This document shows positions 33,694 through 47,104 of a DNA stretch of 64,000 nt, piece after piece. This DNA comes from Mangifera indica (Eukaryota > Streptophyta > Magnoliopsida > Sapindales > Anacardiaceae), in assembly GCF_011075055.1 (NCBI RefSeq), contig NC_058138.1:1178001-1242000 (forward strand), read 5' to 3'. The position numbers and the translations under genes were made by a program. The notes below the pieces were generated by a model that saw only the letters and a list, made by a program, of their open reading frames with translations, searched no databases and was not told where the DNA came from. The first letter of the stretch is position 1; every line of letters starts with the position of its first letter.

Positions 33694-34459
33694 GTTAGAA
33701 ATAGACACATCAATTGGGCCGGACCGAATAGAGGCCCGATACGAAGCATGAAAAAAAAGCACGGTATGAGAAACTCTGGTCTGGTACTGTAGTATATCGG
33801 GCTAGGCCCATGAGCCTATTGGGCTAGGCCTCGGGTTTTAATATTAAGCCTATGGGTTGGCTCGATCCGGTCTATTACTGTTTAAAAAAATATTTTTTTT
33901 AAATAATTTCTGCTGGCAAAAGCAAGGCTTTTGCCTTGCCTTCTGCCGCAAGGCAGAAGCCTTGTTAGGCATAGGGGGAAGGCTTTCAATTTTTTTAAAA
34001 TTTTTTAATTAATTAATTTTTTTTATATAAATCTATTCAATTTTTTTTCATTTTCACTTTCATTTACAAATATTTCAATCTCAATTATTTTATTATATTT
34101 TCAATCTCATTTTCTCTCATCAATTATCTTTCAGAAAATATCTAAATTCATAAATAATAATTCTTTATGTTTATAATTTTAATTTTATTATTACAAAATA
34201 TTACAAATGAATCAAGTATCAAATGAATTCGATCCATTTGAATATTATCATAGTATATATTTATTTATATTTTATAATTTGAAAAATAATTTGTATTTAA
34301 AATTTTAAATAAATTTTTTAAATATTTAAAGTCCAGCCCATTTAAGGCCCATTTTTATATGGGTCGGGCCTTGGGCATTTATATATTAATGGGCTGGCCC
34401 GGCCTGAAAGCCCATTATTGTTTGGGCTTTGAGCCCGGCCCGACCCATCGACACCTCTA
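33694..34459. mobile_element. hAT-like non-autonomous element with GGGCC-rich ends
   Basis: The left end (GACACATCAATTGGGCCGGA) and right end (GGCCCGACCCATCGACACCT) are imperfect inverted repeats rich in GGGCC. Flanks GCTTATAA (33,686-33,693) and GCTTACAA (34,460-34,467) form a possible 8-bp target duplication with one mismatch. No coding capacity. Exact ends are uncertain by a few bases. Confidence 0.55.
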
Positions 34460-35196
34460 GCTTACAAATGTGATTAGGATTAGATTCTGAGTTGAGTTCT
34501 GTTTAAATATAAATTAATTCAAGTTTAATGTGAATTTATAATTATTAATTTGAGATTAAATTTATTTGAATTTATTAAAAATGTTTGAATGAATAATATT
34601 ATTAATATAATAAAAAATATCAATAATTTATAAATAATATAATCGATATGATTAACAATTTTATTATATAGGAATTTAAATTAAATTATTAAATTTTAAT
34701 TTTAATACAAATATAATTCAAATTAAATTGAACTAATTTAGTTTAAATCCTATCACAAATGAAAAACCGAGCCTTGAGTAGAGATGGGATTTTTGCCTTA
34801 ATATATTTCTATGATGTATTATTTGATATAATCCGTTTTGCTAACAATTAATAATAAAAAGATTAAAAAAAGAGTAAGACTAGAATAATAATAATTTGAA
34901 AAAAGAAGGCACAATTGATACCTTCTCTTCTTTCTAAATCTTTAAAGTTCAAGATACCACTAGAAAATTCTACAAAATTAACGAATAAATTTATTTGATA
35001 AGGTAATCAGAAAAAGAGACGCATGCTATGTTTTACCGATAGGGGTTTTCGGTTTTTGTTTTGAAAATAATTTATCTGAAATTGTAATTTGTTGTTGATG
35101 AGGTATGAAAGTAAGAAAAAATAAGGAAGAAATTGATTTTATCAAGTATTGTTGTGAAAAGTATAATCACTATCATATGACAGCTTCCTAAGAGAT
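34460..35196. repeat. Dispersed AT-rich NLR-flank block
   Basis: Collinear with 58,660-59,400 and partly with 55,370-55,760 and 4,040-4,440. Shared text includes TACAAATGTGATTAG, ATTTTGAGTTGAG and GGTACC-type text near the end. No gene. Confidence 0.6.
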
Positions 35197-35766
35197 AATA
35201 GGGATGGCAACAGGGAGGGGATCTCAATCCCCGTCCCCGTCTTCATATGGGATATCAAGCCCTGTTTCGGCTCGTCTCCATTACAGGGATGAAAATGATT
35301 TTGCGTCCCTTCCCCGCAGAGAAAAATCTCCTCTCCATTCCCCCCATCCTTAAAATTTTTTTTTTTTTTTTACTTTCTAAACACAATATATATATATATA
35401 TATATATATATGTATAATCCACTATTTCAAATATCACAAATATAATATATTAACTACTTTAATATATATAACGAAAACCTAAAATAAATTTGAAAAACAT
35501 AACTAATTTAAAACTATAAAAAACATATTAATATTTTAAATAAATATATTAATATAAAATGATGAGGATGAGGATGGAGATGGAAATGGGGATGGGGGTG
35601 GAGAGGGGAAGGGACACATGTATCCCCATCCCCGACCTATCTCTGATTGTAAAGATTTTTTTATCTTCATTTCTGTCTCATTTCCCGTTTTTATTGGAAA
35701 ATTTCCTCTCTATTAGGGTCAGGGAGGGTCGGGGCCCCTAAAGTCGAGCTCAAATTATCATCTCTA
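35197..35766. mobile_element. hAT-like MITE (TAGGGATGGCAA family), copy 1
   Basis: The left end TAGGGATGGCAA is mirrored by the right end TTATCATCTCTA. Flanks carry CTAAGAGAT on both sides (35,188-35,196 and 35,767-35,775), consistent with an 8-9 bp target duplication. The interior is rich in CCCCGTCCCC / GGGGATGGGG and contains a short TA run. No coding capacity. A second family member is at 55,779-56,253. Confidence 0.75.
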
Positions 35767-36689
35767 CTAAGAGATGCATATAAGTTAATATGGTATGAAA
35801 TAAGAAAAAGAAAAAAAAAATAGATTATAGTGGAGATCCATCATACGAAGATAAAGATGGGTGATAATAGCCCCAAGAGATGGTCCAAGTGTTAAAAGAG
35901 TTAGTTTTCAAAGTGTAGAATTTAGGTTCAGATCTTTCGATGATATAATTAAGATAAGATTTTTATCTTATATAATTAAATAATTATTAAATTAATTATT
36001 AAATTTAATTAATTTAGTATAATTAATTCGATTTTAAAAGAACAATTAAATTTGAATAAGATTCTCTCTCCAAAATTTAAAAGTTTATCAATAAAACTAT
36101 GTATACCCATTTTTGGTACACAATTTGTGTACACAGATAAGATGTTATCATGTGATTAGATGTTTTTTTATCATATGATGACATATGTTTTAAAATTACC
36201 TAATTACGTGATGACACATCACTGTGTATATAAATTGTATACCAAAAATAAATACATATAGTATTGCTCAAAGTTTATTGGGTCTTCTCCCTTTGGAAAA
36301 AAAAAAAAAAAGTTTTAAAGAATTCATCCAATTCCTCCTAATGTTTTTTTTCATTTTACTCCCTCGAGTCAAGAAAGATTTCTCGTATTTCAATCAAAAT
36401 ATTTTCATTTTAATTATTTATAAATGTCTTTGTTTTGGTCCAATTAACTATCTCTTAATAATGTTATTTATAAGAACGAATGGTATAATTCAATTCATAC
36501 AACAAATTAGATATGATAATGTTAAGCCTAATATGTTTTGAAGTTTATTTCACTTTTGTGAGATTTTAATAACCTATTATATTGACATCAATAATAAATA
36601 AATTTATTGATAAAATAAAAAATATTGTTAAATATAATTTTAAATTAAAATTTTATTTTAAATTCAACTAAAAATTAAATTGATCAATG
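35767..36689. other. AT-rich intergenic DNA matching 59,400-59,960
   Basis: Shares GGAGATCCATCAT/GGAGACTCATAAT, GTGTTAAAAGAGT and the TAATTATCTCTTAAT block with the region left of NLR2. No gene recognised. Confidence 0.5.
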
Positions 36690-37686
36690 AGTCAAACTGA
36701 GTTAATTAAAGTTTTTTTATTTATAATATTTTTGCATAGTGTGTTGTCTCCTTTACTAATGAAAAAGTGATAAAACTAGAATGATAACAATCTGAGAAAG
36801 TAGGTACCAAAATAAGACTTGAAATAATTAGACCAAATATAAGTCTTTCTCCAATGTTTGAAAAATGTCTTGCCAATGTCTTTTTTTTTTTTTTTTTACT
36901 GATAACTTGCACTATCATTCACAAACAATTGACTCTTTAGAGGGAACTCATGCATAAACAAGTACGGAAATAATGTGTTCTTAATTAAAATTTTTCTAAT
37001 TGATTTTTCTTATAAATTAGGAGTTTGAATAAAAAATTGAATAAAATTAATCTTACTGTTGTCGTTTCATAGATAATAGACAAAAAAAAAAGAATTATAA
37101 ATTTTAAAAATTACTGTTTTAAAAATAATTAAACAAATAGTTTGTGGAATTGTAATTTAGTACTAATCAAGTATGAAAGTGAAAAAAAAACAAGCTAAAA
37201 GAATGAGTTAATCAGATATTAATTTGAAGATTAGATTTAGTGTCATGCGACAGCCTCTTGGAAAATGTAAATGAGTTTATAGGATATGAAATTGCTAAAA
37301 AAAAAGGGGAGAATGATTGTAGTGGAGACCCACCATTTGAAATACATATTTTTACATTGATTTGATATCCAAAAACTTATTCTCATCCAAGATTAGTTAT
37401 ATTGTCAAACCCTGGTCCATTAATTTTAAAAAATTTAAGTAACACTCAATCAACTGTTATTGTCAGTGAAATCTATCAGTGATAAGAGTTACTCAATAAC
37501 ATTAAAAAAATAAAATTTATTAGCTTTCCAAATATAGTTTCAAAACTGATATTTTCTTTTATGTTTTTTTGGGGTTGTTTATAACCGTCTATTAACTTAT
37601 GCGCTCACATCTATATTCTCTATTTTTGTTACTATTCGACGTTGTAATTAACATTTTTTAGCATCTAACTGTATTATTTTTATGAG

Positions 37687-37738
<52 letters not shown>

Positions 37739-39520
37739 AAATTTAGGTGTATAAATGATATGTAACTATGAGATTAGATGTTACTTTATTTTTAATTTAA
37801 AAGTATCAAATTGTATGATAACACATAATCTATATAATTAATTATATATAAAAAATATATACGTATAATTTGATTCTATTTTTATTTCCATAGTAATTGT
37901 CACAAATTTATTTTTTTCAATGTCTTGTATTTGTGATGAACACATTGTAGTTTATGAATAAGCAGAGTAGCTCTATAAATTAGTTAAAAATAAATCGGTT
38001 AATTAGGTATTTGACGGTTGGCTAATCTTTTCATTATCAAAATTATTAAAAATTTTTATATTTTTATCTTATTTATCATCTTTAATTGAATGAGTAAATA
38101 AGTTTTATATTTTAATTAGATAAATCTATACATTAATTAAATGAATTTCAACTAAATATAATTTAAAAATATTTTAAATATTTTATATTTTAAAAAATAT
38201 ATATAAAATATATATAAAATAAAAAATTAATTATATATATAAAAAAAAGTAAACACTTTTAATTAATACCCCATATCCCAATATACCCAACGTAGATTGG
38301 TTCCAGTCATTCAACATAAAAAACGTGAACGAGTCCACGGCAATATACTGGCATATACCAGTTTTTATTTGATTGTACATTTTTGTCTGCAGCAACAACT
38401 CTTGTAATACGGTAAGAGTAATAATTGATCTGTTTTGTAATGGAAACCAGCTTATACTGGCCTGACCTATATTGCTCACAATCGTACTGATCTCTTTTAT
38501 GATGATTGTACGTACATAGCAGTAGGGCAGGAAACCAGCTCAGCTGCTTTTGCAAGAGCACTTTATTTTCATTTTCCACCTCATCACAATCCTTTTTTAT
38601 TTAATAAATATTATTTTGTTTACGCAGTGGGAATCCACGTTAATCAATTATTCCTTGAAAAATTATAATAAATTTATTATGCTCACATTAAACTACAATT
38701 TTTTTTCTTTCTAGTAAGGAATTTCGATTTAAAAAAAAAAAAGATAATTTGTGACAATTAGGAATGAGTTTTATATATTTTATATAAAATAATATTATTT
38801 TGTATATTATAAAATGAAATTATTTTATTTTTTATCAAAAAATTAAAAAAATAGCCATTTATAATATTGATTTAGTATGATAAGTATATAAAATATATGT
38901 TTTATATTATTTAGGATTTAAAGATATAATTAAATATGTTTAAAATGATAAAATATAACAAACATGTACAATAGATAAATTCACTGACTAAGGATAATAT
39001 AGATACTTTGATTACTATAATATACTTAAATATTAAAAAATTATTAAGATAATTTTGATTTTATTATTATTTTATCTTTATTTATTAATTTTTAAGAATA
39101 AAAATATTTTTATTTTTAATTAATATATCACATAATAGAATAAATATTTTTAAATAATTAAATATAATAATAATTTATAAACAATTTATTTTTTATAATA
39201 ATTTATTTTTAATAATAAAAAATTTATCAAAACCACACACACTCTAAATGTACATGAAGAGGATGGAAATGTGGTTTTGGTGAATATATTATTTTGTACT
39301 CCTTTTACACTTTCTTCTGGAATGAGTTGCTCTGAAAAAATGTTATGTCAAAATATACATATATATATTTTTATATGAGCATTGCCGGAACAAGATCCTA
39401 TAATGACTGACATAAATTGGTCACAGTCATTCAATTAGGAGAAAGTGAAGGGATCATTGTGGGAAGACTGAAGATTTCTCTTGATTGCACCTTTTTCTGC
39501 AGAGATAATTCTTCTGGAAT
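36690..39520. repeat. Duplicated NLR-flank block, copy 2
   Basis: Collinear partner of 30,600-33,680 with many small indels, so the duplication is not recent. It includes a TA microsatellite at 37,693-37,731 and promoter-like text at 38,540-38,720. No coding sequence. Confidence 0.7.
37693..37731. repeat. (TA)n microsatellite
   Basis: Uninterrupted TA dinucleotides of about 38 bp in the duplicated block. The equivalent place in copy 1 (near 31,918) has only a short run. Confidence 0.9.
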
Positions 39521-40911
39521 GAGTCGTACTGGTATCGTTACGATGATTGTATGTACGTAGCAGTAGGCTGGAAACCTGCTCAGTTGCTTTTGTAAGAGTA
39601 ATCTATTGTCATTTTCCACCACAACAAATGAAGTCGGTGGTCAATTCAACAATACAATCTTCTTCTTTTTGCTTTAATAAATATTATTTTGTTCATGCAG
39701 TGAGACTCTACTAAATCAATTATCCCCTGCAAAATTTGTTCATGTTCACAATAAACTACAGTTTTCTTCTCTCACAAAAGATTTGATTTTGAAAAAAAAA
39801 AAACAACGTAATTTGTCATTATTTGGATTAAGTTTTATATATTTTATATAAAACAATCTTATTTTGTATATTATAAGATGATATTGTTTCATTTTTTATC
39901 AAAGAAAAAGAATTTAAAAATATAACAATGTATAATACAGGTTTAGTTTGATAAGTATATAAAATACAAGTTTTATATAATTTAGGGTTAAAAATATGAT
40001 TGAATATGTTTCAAAATGGTAAAATATGACAAACATGTATAATATGCAGATTTAATGACTAGGGGTAATATAAAAATACTTTGATTACTATATTCAATTT
40101 GGGTATTAAAAGATTATTAAATTAATTTTGAGAATAAAAATATTTTTATTTTTAATTAATATGAAAAATATTTTAGAATAATTAGAAATTTAAGTAAAAT
40201 AATATTTTAATATTATTTTATTACATCTAACCATATACAATAATTATTTATATTTAAAATTTTTTTATCAAACATAATAATAATTTATAAGTAATTAATT
40301 TTTTTGGTAACTTTTTATTTTTTATAATAAAAAATTGCCCCAAGCAAACATACCCTAAAGTTACAAAAAGAGAATGGAAATGTATAAATTTTGTACTCTT
40401 GCACTTTCTTGTGACATGACTAAAAAAATATTATATCAAAATAAGCTTGTCGATGCAAGTTTAAAGACGAGTATTTAGCCTATAATGCTCATCTTTGCTA
40501 TCATTTCCCCCTATGTTGGATAAATTGGTTTTTAATTTGAAAGAATTTTGTTCTACTTCTCAACGAGTTCCATCATCCTTTGTCAAAATATGCTTGCTTT
40601 TACGTAGCTAGAGGAATCGTGAGAAGCTGAAGCTGCCTGCCTGAGTTGGATCAAGTCTTTTTTGGTTTAATGTTCTGTTACATAAGAGGAGAGGTCACTC
40701 CCATGTCTGTGTTTTGAGATGATACTTAATTTCCTTATTTCACTTTAAATACATACTGAAGTCGACTAGCTCAGGTGCTTTTGCAAGATCACTAAATAAA
40801 CTTAGCTAATGTGTCAACTTCATTTTCCACCACAACAAATGAGGTCAGAACAATACAATCCTCACTTTCCTACTTTGAAAGAATGAATAATATTATGAAT
40901 AAGATAAATAG
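39521..40911. other. Intergenic DNA with two further NLR-flank relics
   Basis: 39,540-39,800 repeats promoter-like text seen at 38,540. 39,800-40,440 repeats the AT-rich block of 38,750-39,340. 40,430-40,760 matches 3,090-3,340. 40,760-40,890 again shows GCTTTTGCAAGATCAC and CATTTTCCACCACAAC. The gypsy element interrupts this relic after AATAG. Confidence 0.55.
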
Positions 40912-42244
40912 TGATAAGACCATTAATTGTTACTATTTTGATTTATAATTCCCTTGTGTTGTGTGGAAATTCGATTCAATCTAATGGAATTACTTATCTT
41001 TTTACATTTAGGAAGCTTTGAACATTTTTGGAGTAAGTTGGACCAAATAGAGAAAAAACTGGAGCAGACCGAAAAACCTGAAAATTTCATGATGCTGACT
41101 AGGCGTGGGCTTGTGAAAGACGAAAACAGAATGTGGAAATAAAATCTGGACGTCCAGATCAGCTGCAAGGGTCCACTAAATATCAAGATTTGCTTCCTAG
41201 AAAAGGGATAACTATTGGCTGGAAAAGAGGATTAATTGAGATGGATAAGGAAGGATATTTTTGGAGGAAGGATATACATATCTTTTCCTTTCTTTTTGGA
41301 AAGATATGTATCACTTTGCTTAGTTGGATTAGGAGATTAGGATTGATTTCAATTTCCAGATTTTTAGTAGGAAGATAATATATATACTTTTATTTTTGTT
41401 AGAGAAGGATTCACCATTGTAATTAGAGAATTAGAGAGAAAAATATGGTCTACAGTGGCTGAATAATTTCTTTTGGTTGAAGGGATCTCAAACCATAGAA
41501 CTACAATGATTGTGAGATTTAATTTTGTTCTTTAATGCATCTTTTTTATTGTTTGAATATTGATTATCTTTCTGAATTATTTTTCATGATTGTGTTGGTT
41601 GATTTCTAAGGCGCGCGATTAGTTTATCAATTAATATAATCTACGGCTAGTTTAGGTGTTGAATTCGTAATTGTTCAATCCATCTAATCGAAGTGGCAAC
41701 TAGGTTTATTGTTTGCTGCGTCAGAAACTATAAATCCTAGGAAAATAATCAACTAGATTAAATGCAACGTCGTACGTTTGTGTTGTCTTGCTTTGTTGGT
41801 CTTTCTAATTCGTAATGCTATTGTTTAATTAAATTCGAGATCGTATCCAAATTATTAATCAATAAGGGTTAATTGAAATACATGTTTATGGTTAACTAAT
41901 CGTAAGGAAGGACAGGTTAATTTAATACCACAATGATTATTTAAATAATTAATTTGATATTTTGTTTCGATGATCAATCATAGTTCCACTGGTGGATGTG
42001 ACCGAAAACCAAGGTTTGTTAAATTGATTTATTCCTTTTAGATTATTTTACTGAATTTTTATTTATTGTTTCTCATTATAATTTGCATTCACTTCAAAAC
42101 CCCCTTTTTTATTTCTGTGTTTCGATTTAATTGTGATGACATACTAATCAAAGCTCTTCGAGGGAACGATCCCTACTTTCCTTTACTACATTTTTGTTGT
42201 AGGAATTTAGGATTTAATTTGGGTGTCAAAGACAGCACATGCCA
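40912..42244 (+). repeat. 5' LTR of the gypsy-type element
   Basis: 1,333 bp starting TGATAAGACC and ending GCCA. It aligns over its whole length with 52,737-54,066. Frames inside it (40,954-41,378) also occur in the other LTR and are not genes. Confidence 0.9.
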
Positions 42245-42249
42245 AATTT

Positions 42250-42267
42250 TGGCGCCATTGCTGGGGA
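42250..42267 (+). other. Primer-binding site, gypsy element
   Basis: TGGCGCCATTGCTGGGGA lies 5 bases after the LTR. It matches, with two differences, the complement of the 3' end of plant tRNA-Asp, the primer used by many plant gypsy elements. Confidence 0.8.
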
Positions 42268-42415
42268 GTTTTTACTTTGTATGTTCGTTATGCAATCTTC
42301 GAAACAAGCTAGTTTACAATTTGATCCAGAAATTGAAAAGACTGCAAAAGGGCTGAGAAAAGAAGCAAAAAAGAGACTGCACACACACAAAATAGTTCAC
42401 GAAACAGAGGAAAAC

Positions 42416-44743
42416 ATGGCTGAAAATCGAACTTTAAGAGAGCTTGCTACTCCAGATTTGAATCAACAACCATACTGCATTACTTTTCCGAATTTAGATG
42501 TTAATACTACCTTTGAACTAAAATCTGGACTAATCTATCTTTTACCTATTTTTCATGGCTCTGCAGGTGAAGATCCTCATAAACATTTGAAAGAATTTCA
42601 TGTGGTGTGCACCAGAATGAAACTGAATGGAGTGACCGAAGAACAAATCAAGATGAGGGCTTTTCCATTTTCTTTGAAAGATGATGCGCAAGATTGGTTG
42701 TATTATCTACCCGCTGGAAGTATCACTACTTGGCATGAGATGAAAAGATTATTTCTACAGAAATTTTTTCCAGCATCAAGAACAACCAACATAAGGAAAG
42801 AAATTTGTGGCATTAGGCAACAAAGTGGAGAGTTTTTATACAAATACTGGGAGCGCTTTAAAAAACTCTGTGTGAGCTGTCCACATCACCAAATTAGTGA
42901 CCAGCTGTTTATTCAATATTTATATGAAAGACTTTTATCAAATGAGAGAAATATGATTGATGCAGTGAGTGGTGGAGCATTGGCTGACAAAACACCTGAA
43001 ACAACCCAGAATTTAATTGCAAATATGGCGTCGAATTCACAACAATTTGGGAATAGATTAGACCATTCGTCTTGGCGTGTCAATGAGGTAAATGTATCTT
43101 CTCTTGAGAGACGACTTGATGATCTAACTACTCTTATACGTCAAATGGCTGTAGGAAAAATGGAGGCGGCAAAAGTTTGTGGAATTTGTTCAATAGGAGG
43201 ACATCCAATTGATATGTGCCCAACACCTCAAGATGACTGCTCTGAACAAGCTAATGCAATAGATAGATTTTAGGGACAACAATAGCGAAATCATAATTAT
43301 AATCCCTATTCGAATACTTACAATTCAGGTTGGAGAGATCATCCTAATATTCGTTATGGGAATGCACATGCGAATCAGCCTTTAAATAATTTTCAGCCAT
43401 ACCAGTAGCCCTATATTCCTAGACAGCAACAACCATCCCAAAATTCTGATTCAAGTACATCTCTTGAGGAAATTGTTAAAACTTTGGCTGCTAACATTGT
43501 GAAATTTCAGCAGGAAACCAGAATCAGCATTCAAAATCTAGAAAATCAAATGAGTCAGATGGTTACTGCAATCAGTAGGCTGGAAGCACAAAATTCAAGC
43601 AAACTGTCGTCACAAACTGTGATGAACCCAAAGGAGAATGTTAGTGCCATAATGTTGAGGAGTGGAAAGGAGCTGGAGATGCCAATTAAAGCACAACTTG
43701 CACCAGCACAACTAGCATAAAACAGAGAAAAATTGGCAGCAGAAAATAATTCTTCTAAAAAGGTATCGACAGGTAAATATCCTTCTTTCAGCAAATACAA
43801 ACCTGTTCCTCCTTTTTCTAAAGCTTTAAAACTGAAGTATGAACGTAATGCGGATTTATATGAGACCTTTCAAGAGTGTGAAGTCAATATTCCACTGTTT
43901 GATGCAATAAAACAAATGTCTCGCTATGCTAAATTTTTGAAAGAGCTGTGTACATTGAAAAGAAAGCAAAAACTCAAAAGGTATGAAAAAATAAGGGTAG
44001 GAGAAAATGTTTCAACCATGATTTGCAAAACTCTTCCTGAAAAATGCAAAGATCCAGGTATGTTTTGCATCCCTTGCACAATAGGATGCACAAAAATTGA
44101 AAAAGCCATGTTAGATTTAGGAGCATCTATTAATGTAATGTCATATTCCATTTATTCTGCTCTTAATCTTGGACCTTTAGAAAAAACTGGTGCAATTATT
44201 CAGTTGGCCAATAAATCAAATGTATATCCTAAAGGGTTAATTCAAGATGTTCTTGTTAAGGTTAATGATAAATTAATTTTTCCAACTGATTTTTATGTTC
44301 TTGACATGGAAAATAATGACCAATCTGCACCTATTTTGCTAGGAAGACCCTTTCTGAAAATAGCTAAAACGAAAATTGATGTTTACAAAGGCACACTGAC
44401 CATAGAGTTTGATGGTGAAGCTGTCCAATTTTATATTTATGATGCTATGAAATATCTTGAAGTGGATTTTCTTGTGTATTCAGTCGATTTAATTGATTCT
44501 CTAGCACAGGATATACTTGATGGTGATGATGAGTTAAAGGTAGCTAACCATAAAAATATTTTGAAAGAAAGAGATGAATTTAAATTAATTTCAGATGTGC
44601 AGAATGCAGTGGCAGAGATGAATGAGTGCAGAGAGCTGAAAAATATAGGTAATTTATCTTATAATGAGTTGCCAGTGCCTAATGAAAAATTGGTATCTTC
44701 TATTTTGCAAGCACCAGAAGTAGAGCTGAAAGATCCCGGATAA
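42416..44743 (+). pseudogene. Gag-protease polyprotein of the gypsy element (nonsense-interrupted)
   Basis: One continuous reading frame runs from a likely ATG at 42,416 (MAENRTLRELATPD; an in-frame ATG also lies at 42,239 at the LTR edge) to TAA at 44,741. The gag core reads GEDPHKHLKEFHVV, FPFSLKDDAQDWLYYLP and QKFFPASRTTNIRKEICGIR. A CX2CX4HX4C zinc knuckle (CGICSIGGHPIDMC) is at about 43,180-43,221. A retropepsin-like site MLDLGASINVMS lies near 44,107-44,142, with LLGRPFLK further on. Stops interrupt the frame at 43,271, near 43,284, near 43,406 and at 43,718, with no frameshift. The frame then closes before any RT domain. Confidence 0.85.
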
Positions 44744-46435
44744 ATAGATGAAGGCATTATGTCGAGCCAACGACTGTAAACAAAGGCACTACTTGGGAGG
44801 CAACCCAAGCTTTCAATCTTATTTTGATTAATGCTTCAATTTTAATTTTCTAGACATTTGCTTTAATTTCAGTTTATGTGTTCCAATCTTAGGTTCAAAT
44901 TTCAGTTTTAGGATTTTTGGATGTTTAATTAGTAATTATTTTATGATTTTCGATTAGGTTTATTTTAATTTATTTTCATGTTACTGTTCAATCATCTTCT
45001 TCCTCTGCAGATCCTAGTTAGCCTTCTGTAAATGTTCATGGGGGGAGGAATCTGCATTTTGGTGTTCTGGAACTGGGTCATGTGTTTCTGTCAAAAGTCC
45101 AACTCTTGCTTTGTTATTTTCTTAAATACAAGGGGGCCATATGATTTAGTGTGATTATAAGGTTAGGTTTATATGCTTCCAGAAACCATATTTGCTAAAC
45201 CTACGCCTCACAATTTCTCTCAAACTAAAATAAAAAACCTAGTAGCCCTTTCCTTATTCTACAACGTCATGGTCAGAAACCGTTCACAGCATCAAAGAGC
45301 AGCAAAATCTCCATATCAAAGGCCTTCTACACCAGAGCCGTCATTAGAATCCCAAGAATCCTCCATCAATTGTAACTCTTCATAATTCGAACTACTGTTC
45401 CTTTTCCCCAAATCCAGAGAAGCTTTCTTTCCCTTTTCTTTTAAATTTCAGTTTTCATTATTATATGTTTTGTTTAAACATTGAGGACAATATTTGGTTT
45501 AAGTGTGGGGGAGGGTTTATTTATGTTTTATTTTTCTACTGTTTGATGCTCTGTCTTTCAGGTCTATTTTTTTTTCTTCTGCTCTGATCTTATGTTTTAT
45601 CCTTCTGTTCTGCTTTCAGTTTGTTCTGTTTATCTGTTTTTTTCTCTGTCAGTTTTTTGTTGTTCTGTCTTCTTTGTGTTAGGCGTATTCTGTTATGCCT
45701 AAATTTTTTGCTTTGTTTTGTCCATGTTGCTGCTCCTTGCTGAATAAAGTTTGATTTTTATGGCAGCTAGTGTATCCTTCCCTGTTTTTAGTCAACTAAA
45801 CAGTCCATTAATCTCGTTTTGAATGAATTAATTTGTATGCATGCCTTGGAATTTAGCCGATTCAATAGGAGAGCATTGTACACTGATTTGTTAGATTAAT
45901 TAGGGGTATGCACTTAAACAAATTTTGATAATTGATGCTAGAGTTTGTTTGAAGTTGAGGTGAATTTGTTTATCCCGTGAGTTTTGAGCCAAAAAAGAGT
46001 GAAACATACATATCAATCTATATTTTCTTTGATGAGTGATATTCTCCCATGTGAATATATCTCTAAAATTTGCTTTGAACCGTTTTGAGACCACATTGAT
46101 ATGTGCATGCATGAAAATGATAAAGACATTCTTGTTTAAAACCTTTAGCTTAAAAAGCCAACCTATTTTAATTTTCCTAGTTACCCCTTGAGCCTTACAA
46201 AGCCCTTGATTCTTTGTGCTAAAACCATATTACAAACCCAAGCCTTCAAGCAAATATCCTCACCTAACCATGAAAATTAAAAGGGCATTTAAACTAAAAT
46301 TTGTTGCTTGGTGAATTTGCTATCTTGAAGAATTTTAAGTGTGGGGGAAAAGAGGACTTAATTGTATAGGAAAAAATGATGAAAAGAAGTTGGCATGAAG
46401 AGTGCTATTGAGATTGCCTTATATTGTTATCTTTG
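44744..46435 (+). other. Non-coding 3' internal region of the gypsy element (left part)
   Basis: Begins with GGCACTACTTGGGAGGCAAC, common after gag-pro in such plant elements. It contains two G-runs like the terminal polypurine tract (AAGTGTGGGGGAGGG near 45,502 and AAGTGTGGGGGAAAAG near 46,330). A small frame at 45,173-45,385 has no recognised similarity. No RT, RNase H or integrase motif is found in any frame. The last 5 bases (CTTTG) are the copia target site. Confidence 0.7.
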
Positions 46436-47090
46436 TGTTAAGTCTGTGACATAAACTAATGGCAGTATTGTAAATAAGCAGCAAAGTTTGAGCAAAGTTT
46501 GGGCTATAGTTATTGTCCAGGGGTAGTTTTGTCTTTGTTGGGTTTAATGCTTTAACTAATGGTTTATAACCATTAGTTGGTTTTAGAGAAAAGTGAAGAG
46601 AAGAGAAGAGAAAAAGGCATTCTGTGAGCTGTTTTCTTTTAGATGAAAATAGACTACCTTTTGGGTGAAATATATTTTCTCTTCTGGATTCTTTCATTCT
46701 TCTCTACTAGGGTTTACAAGAAATGCATCAGTCCACTATTTTTACTTAAATCTAGTTGTCTAAACACTTGAGTCAGTGTACAAGGTCGTTGTGGTGCTCG
46801 GGTTTAGGAAGGATTCGAGTCGAAAGGTTGGATTCGTTTCCGTTTGTGTCTGTAATGCTAGATCAACTTCTGAATCTGTAAGTTGTACTATTTTTCTTAT
46901 AAATTAGTGGATTTGCTAGAGGATTCCTCTGCCTTGGATGTAGGGTTCTAATCTTTTGAACCCGAACCAAGTAAGTATTGGTGTGTTGATTTGTGTATGT
47001 TTTATTATATGATTCTTGTGCAAATTCTTGACTAAAAATCGATCCGAAACTCTGATTAATATTCAAACTCGATAAAATAAAACATTAGCA
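46436..47090 (+). repeat. 5' LTR, copia element
   Basis: 655 bp, TGTTAAGTCTGTGACATAAA to AAAACATTAGCA. It has a short extra GAGAA unit relative to the 3' LTR and scattered substitutions. Confidence 0.92.
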
Positions 47091-47092
47091 AG

Positions 47093-47104
47093 TGGTATCA
47101 GAGC
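47093..47104 (+). other. Primer-binding site, copia element
   Basis: TGGTATCAGAGC, two bases after the LTR, is complementary to the 3' end of initiator tRNA-Met, the usual copia primer. Confidence 0.92.

Noticed and set aside
40954..41378. Frames inside the 5' LTR (also at 53,015-53,203)
   Set aside because: They occur in both LTRs, have no similarity, and overlap LTR regulatory DNA.
45173..45385. 70-residue frame in the gypsy interior as a possible env-like gene
   Set aside because: Too short, no membrane segment or similarity; probably chance.
44744..46435. Hidden RT/integrase of the gypsy element
   Set aside because: Looked for YVDD-like, D-35-E-like and RNase H motifs in all frames on both sides of the copia insertion and found none.
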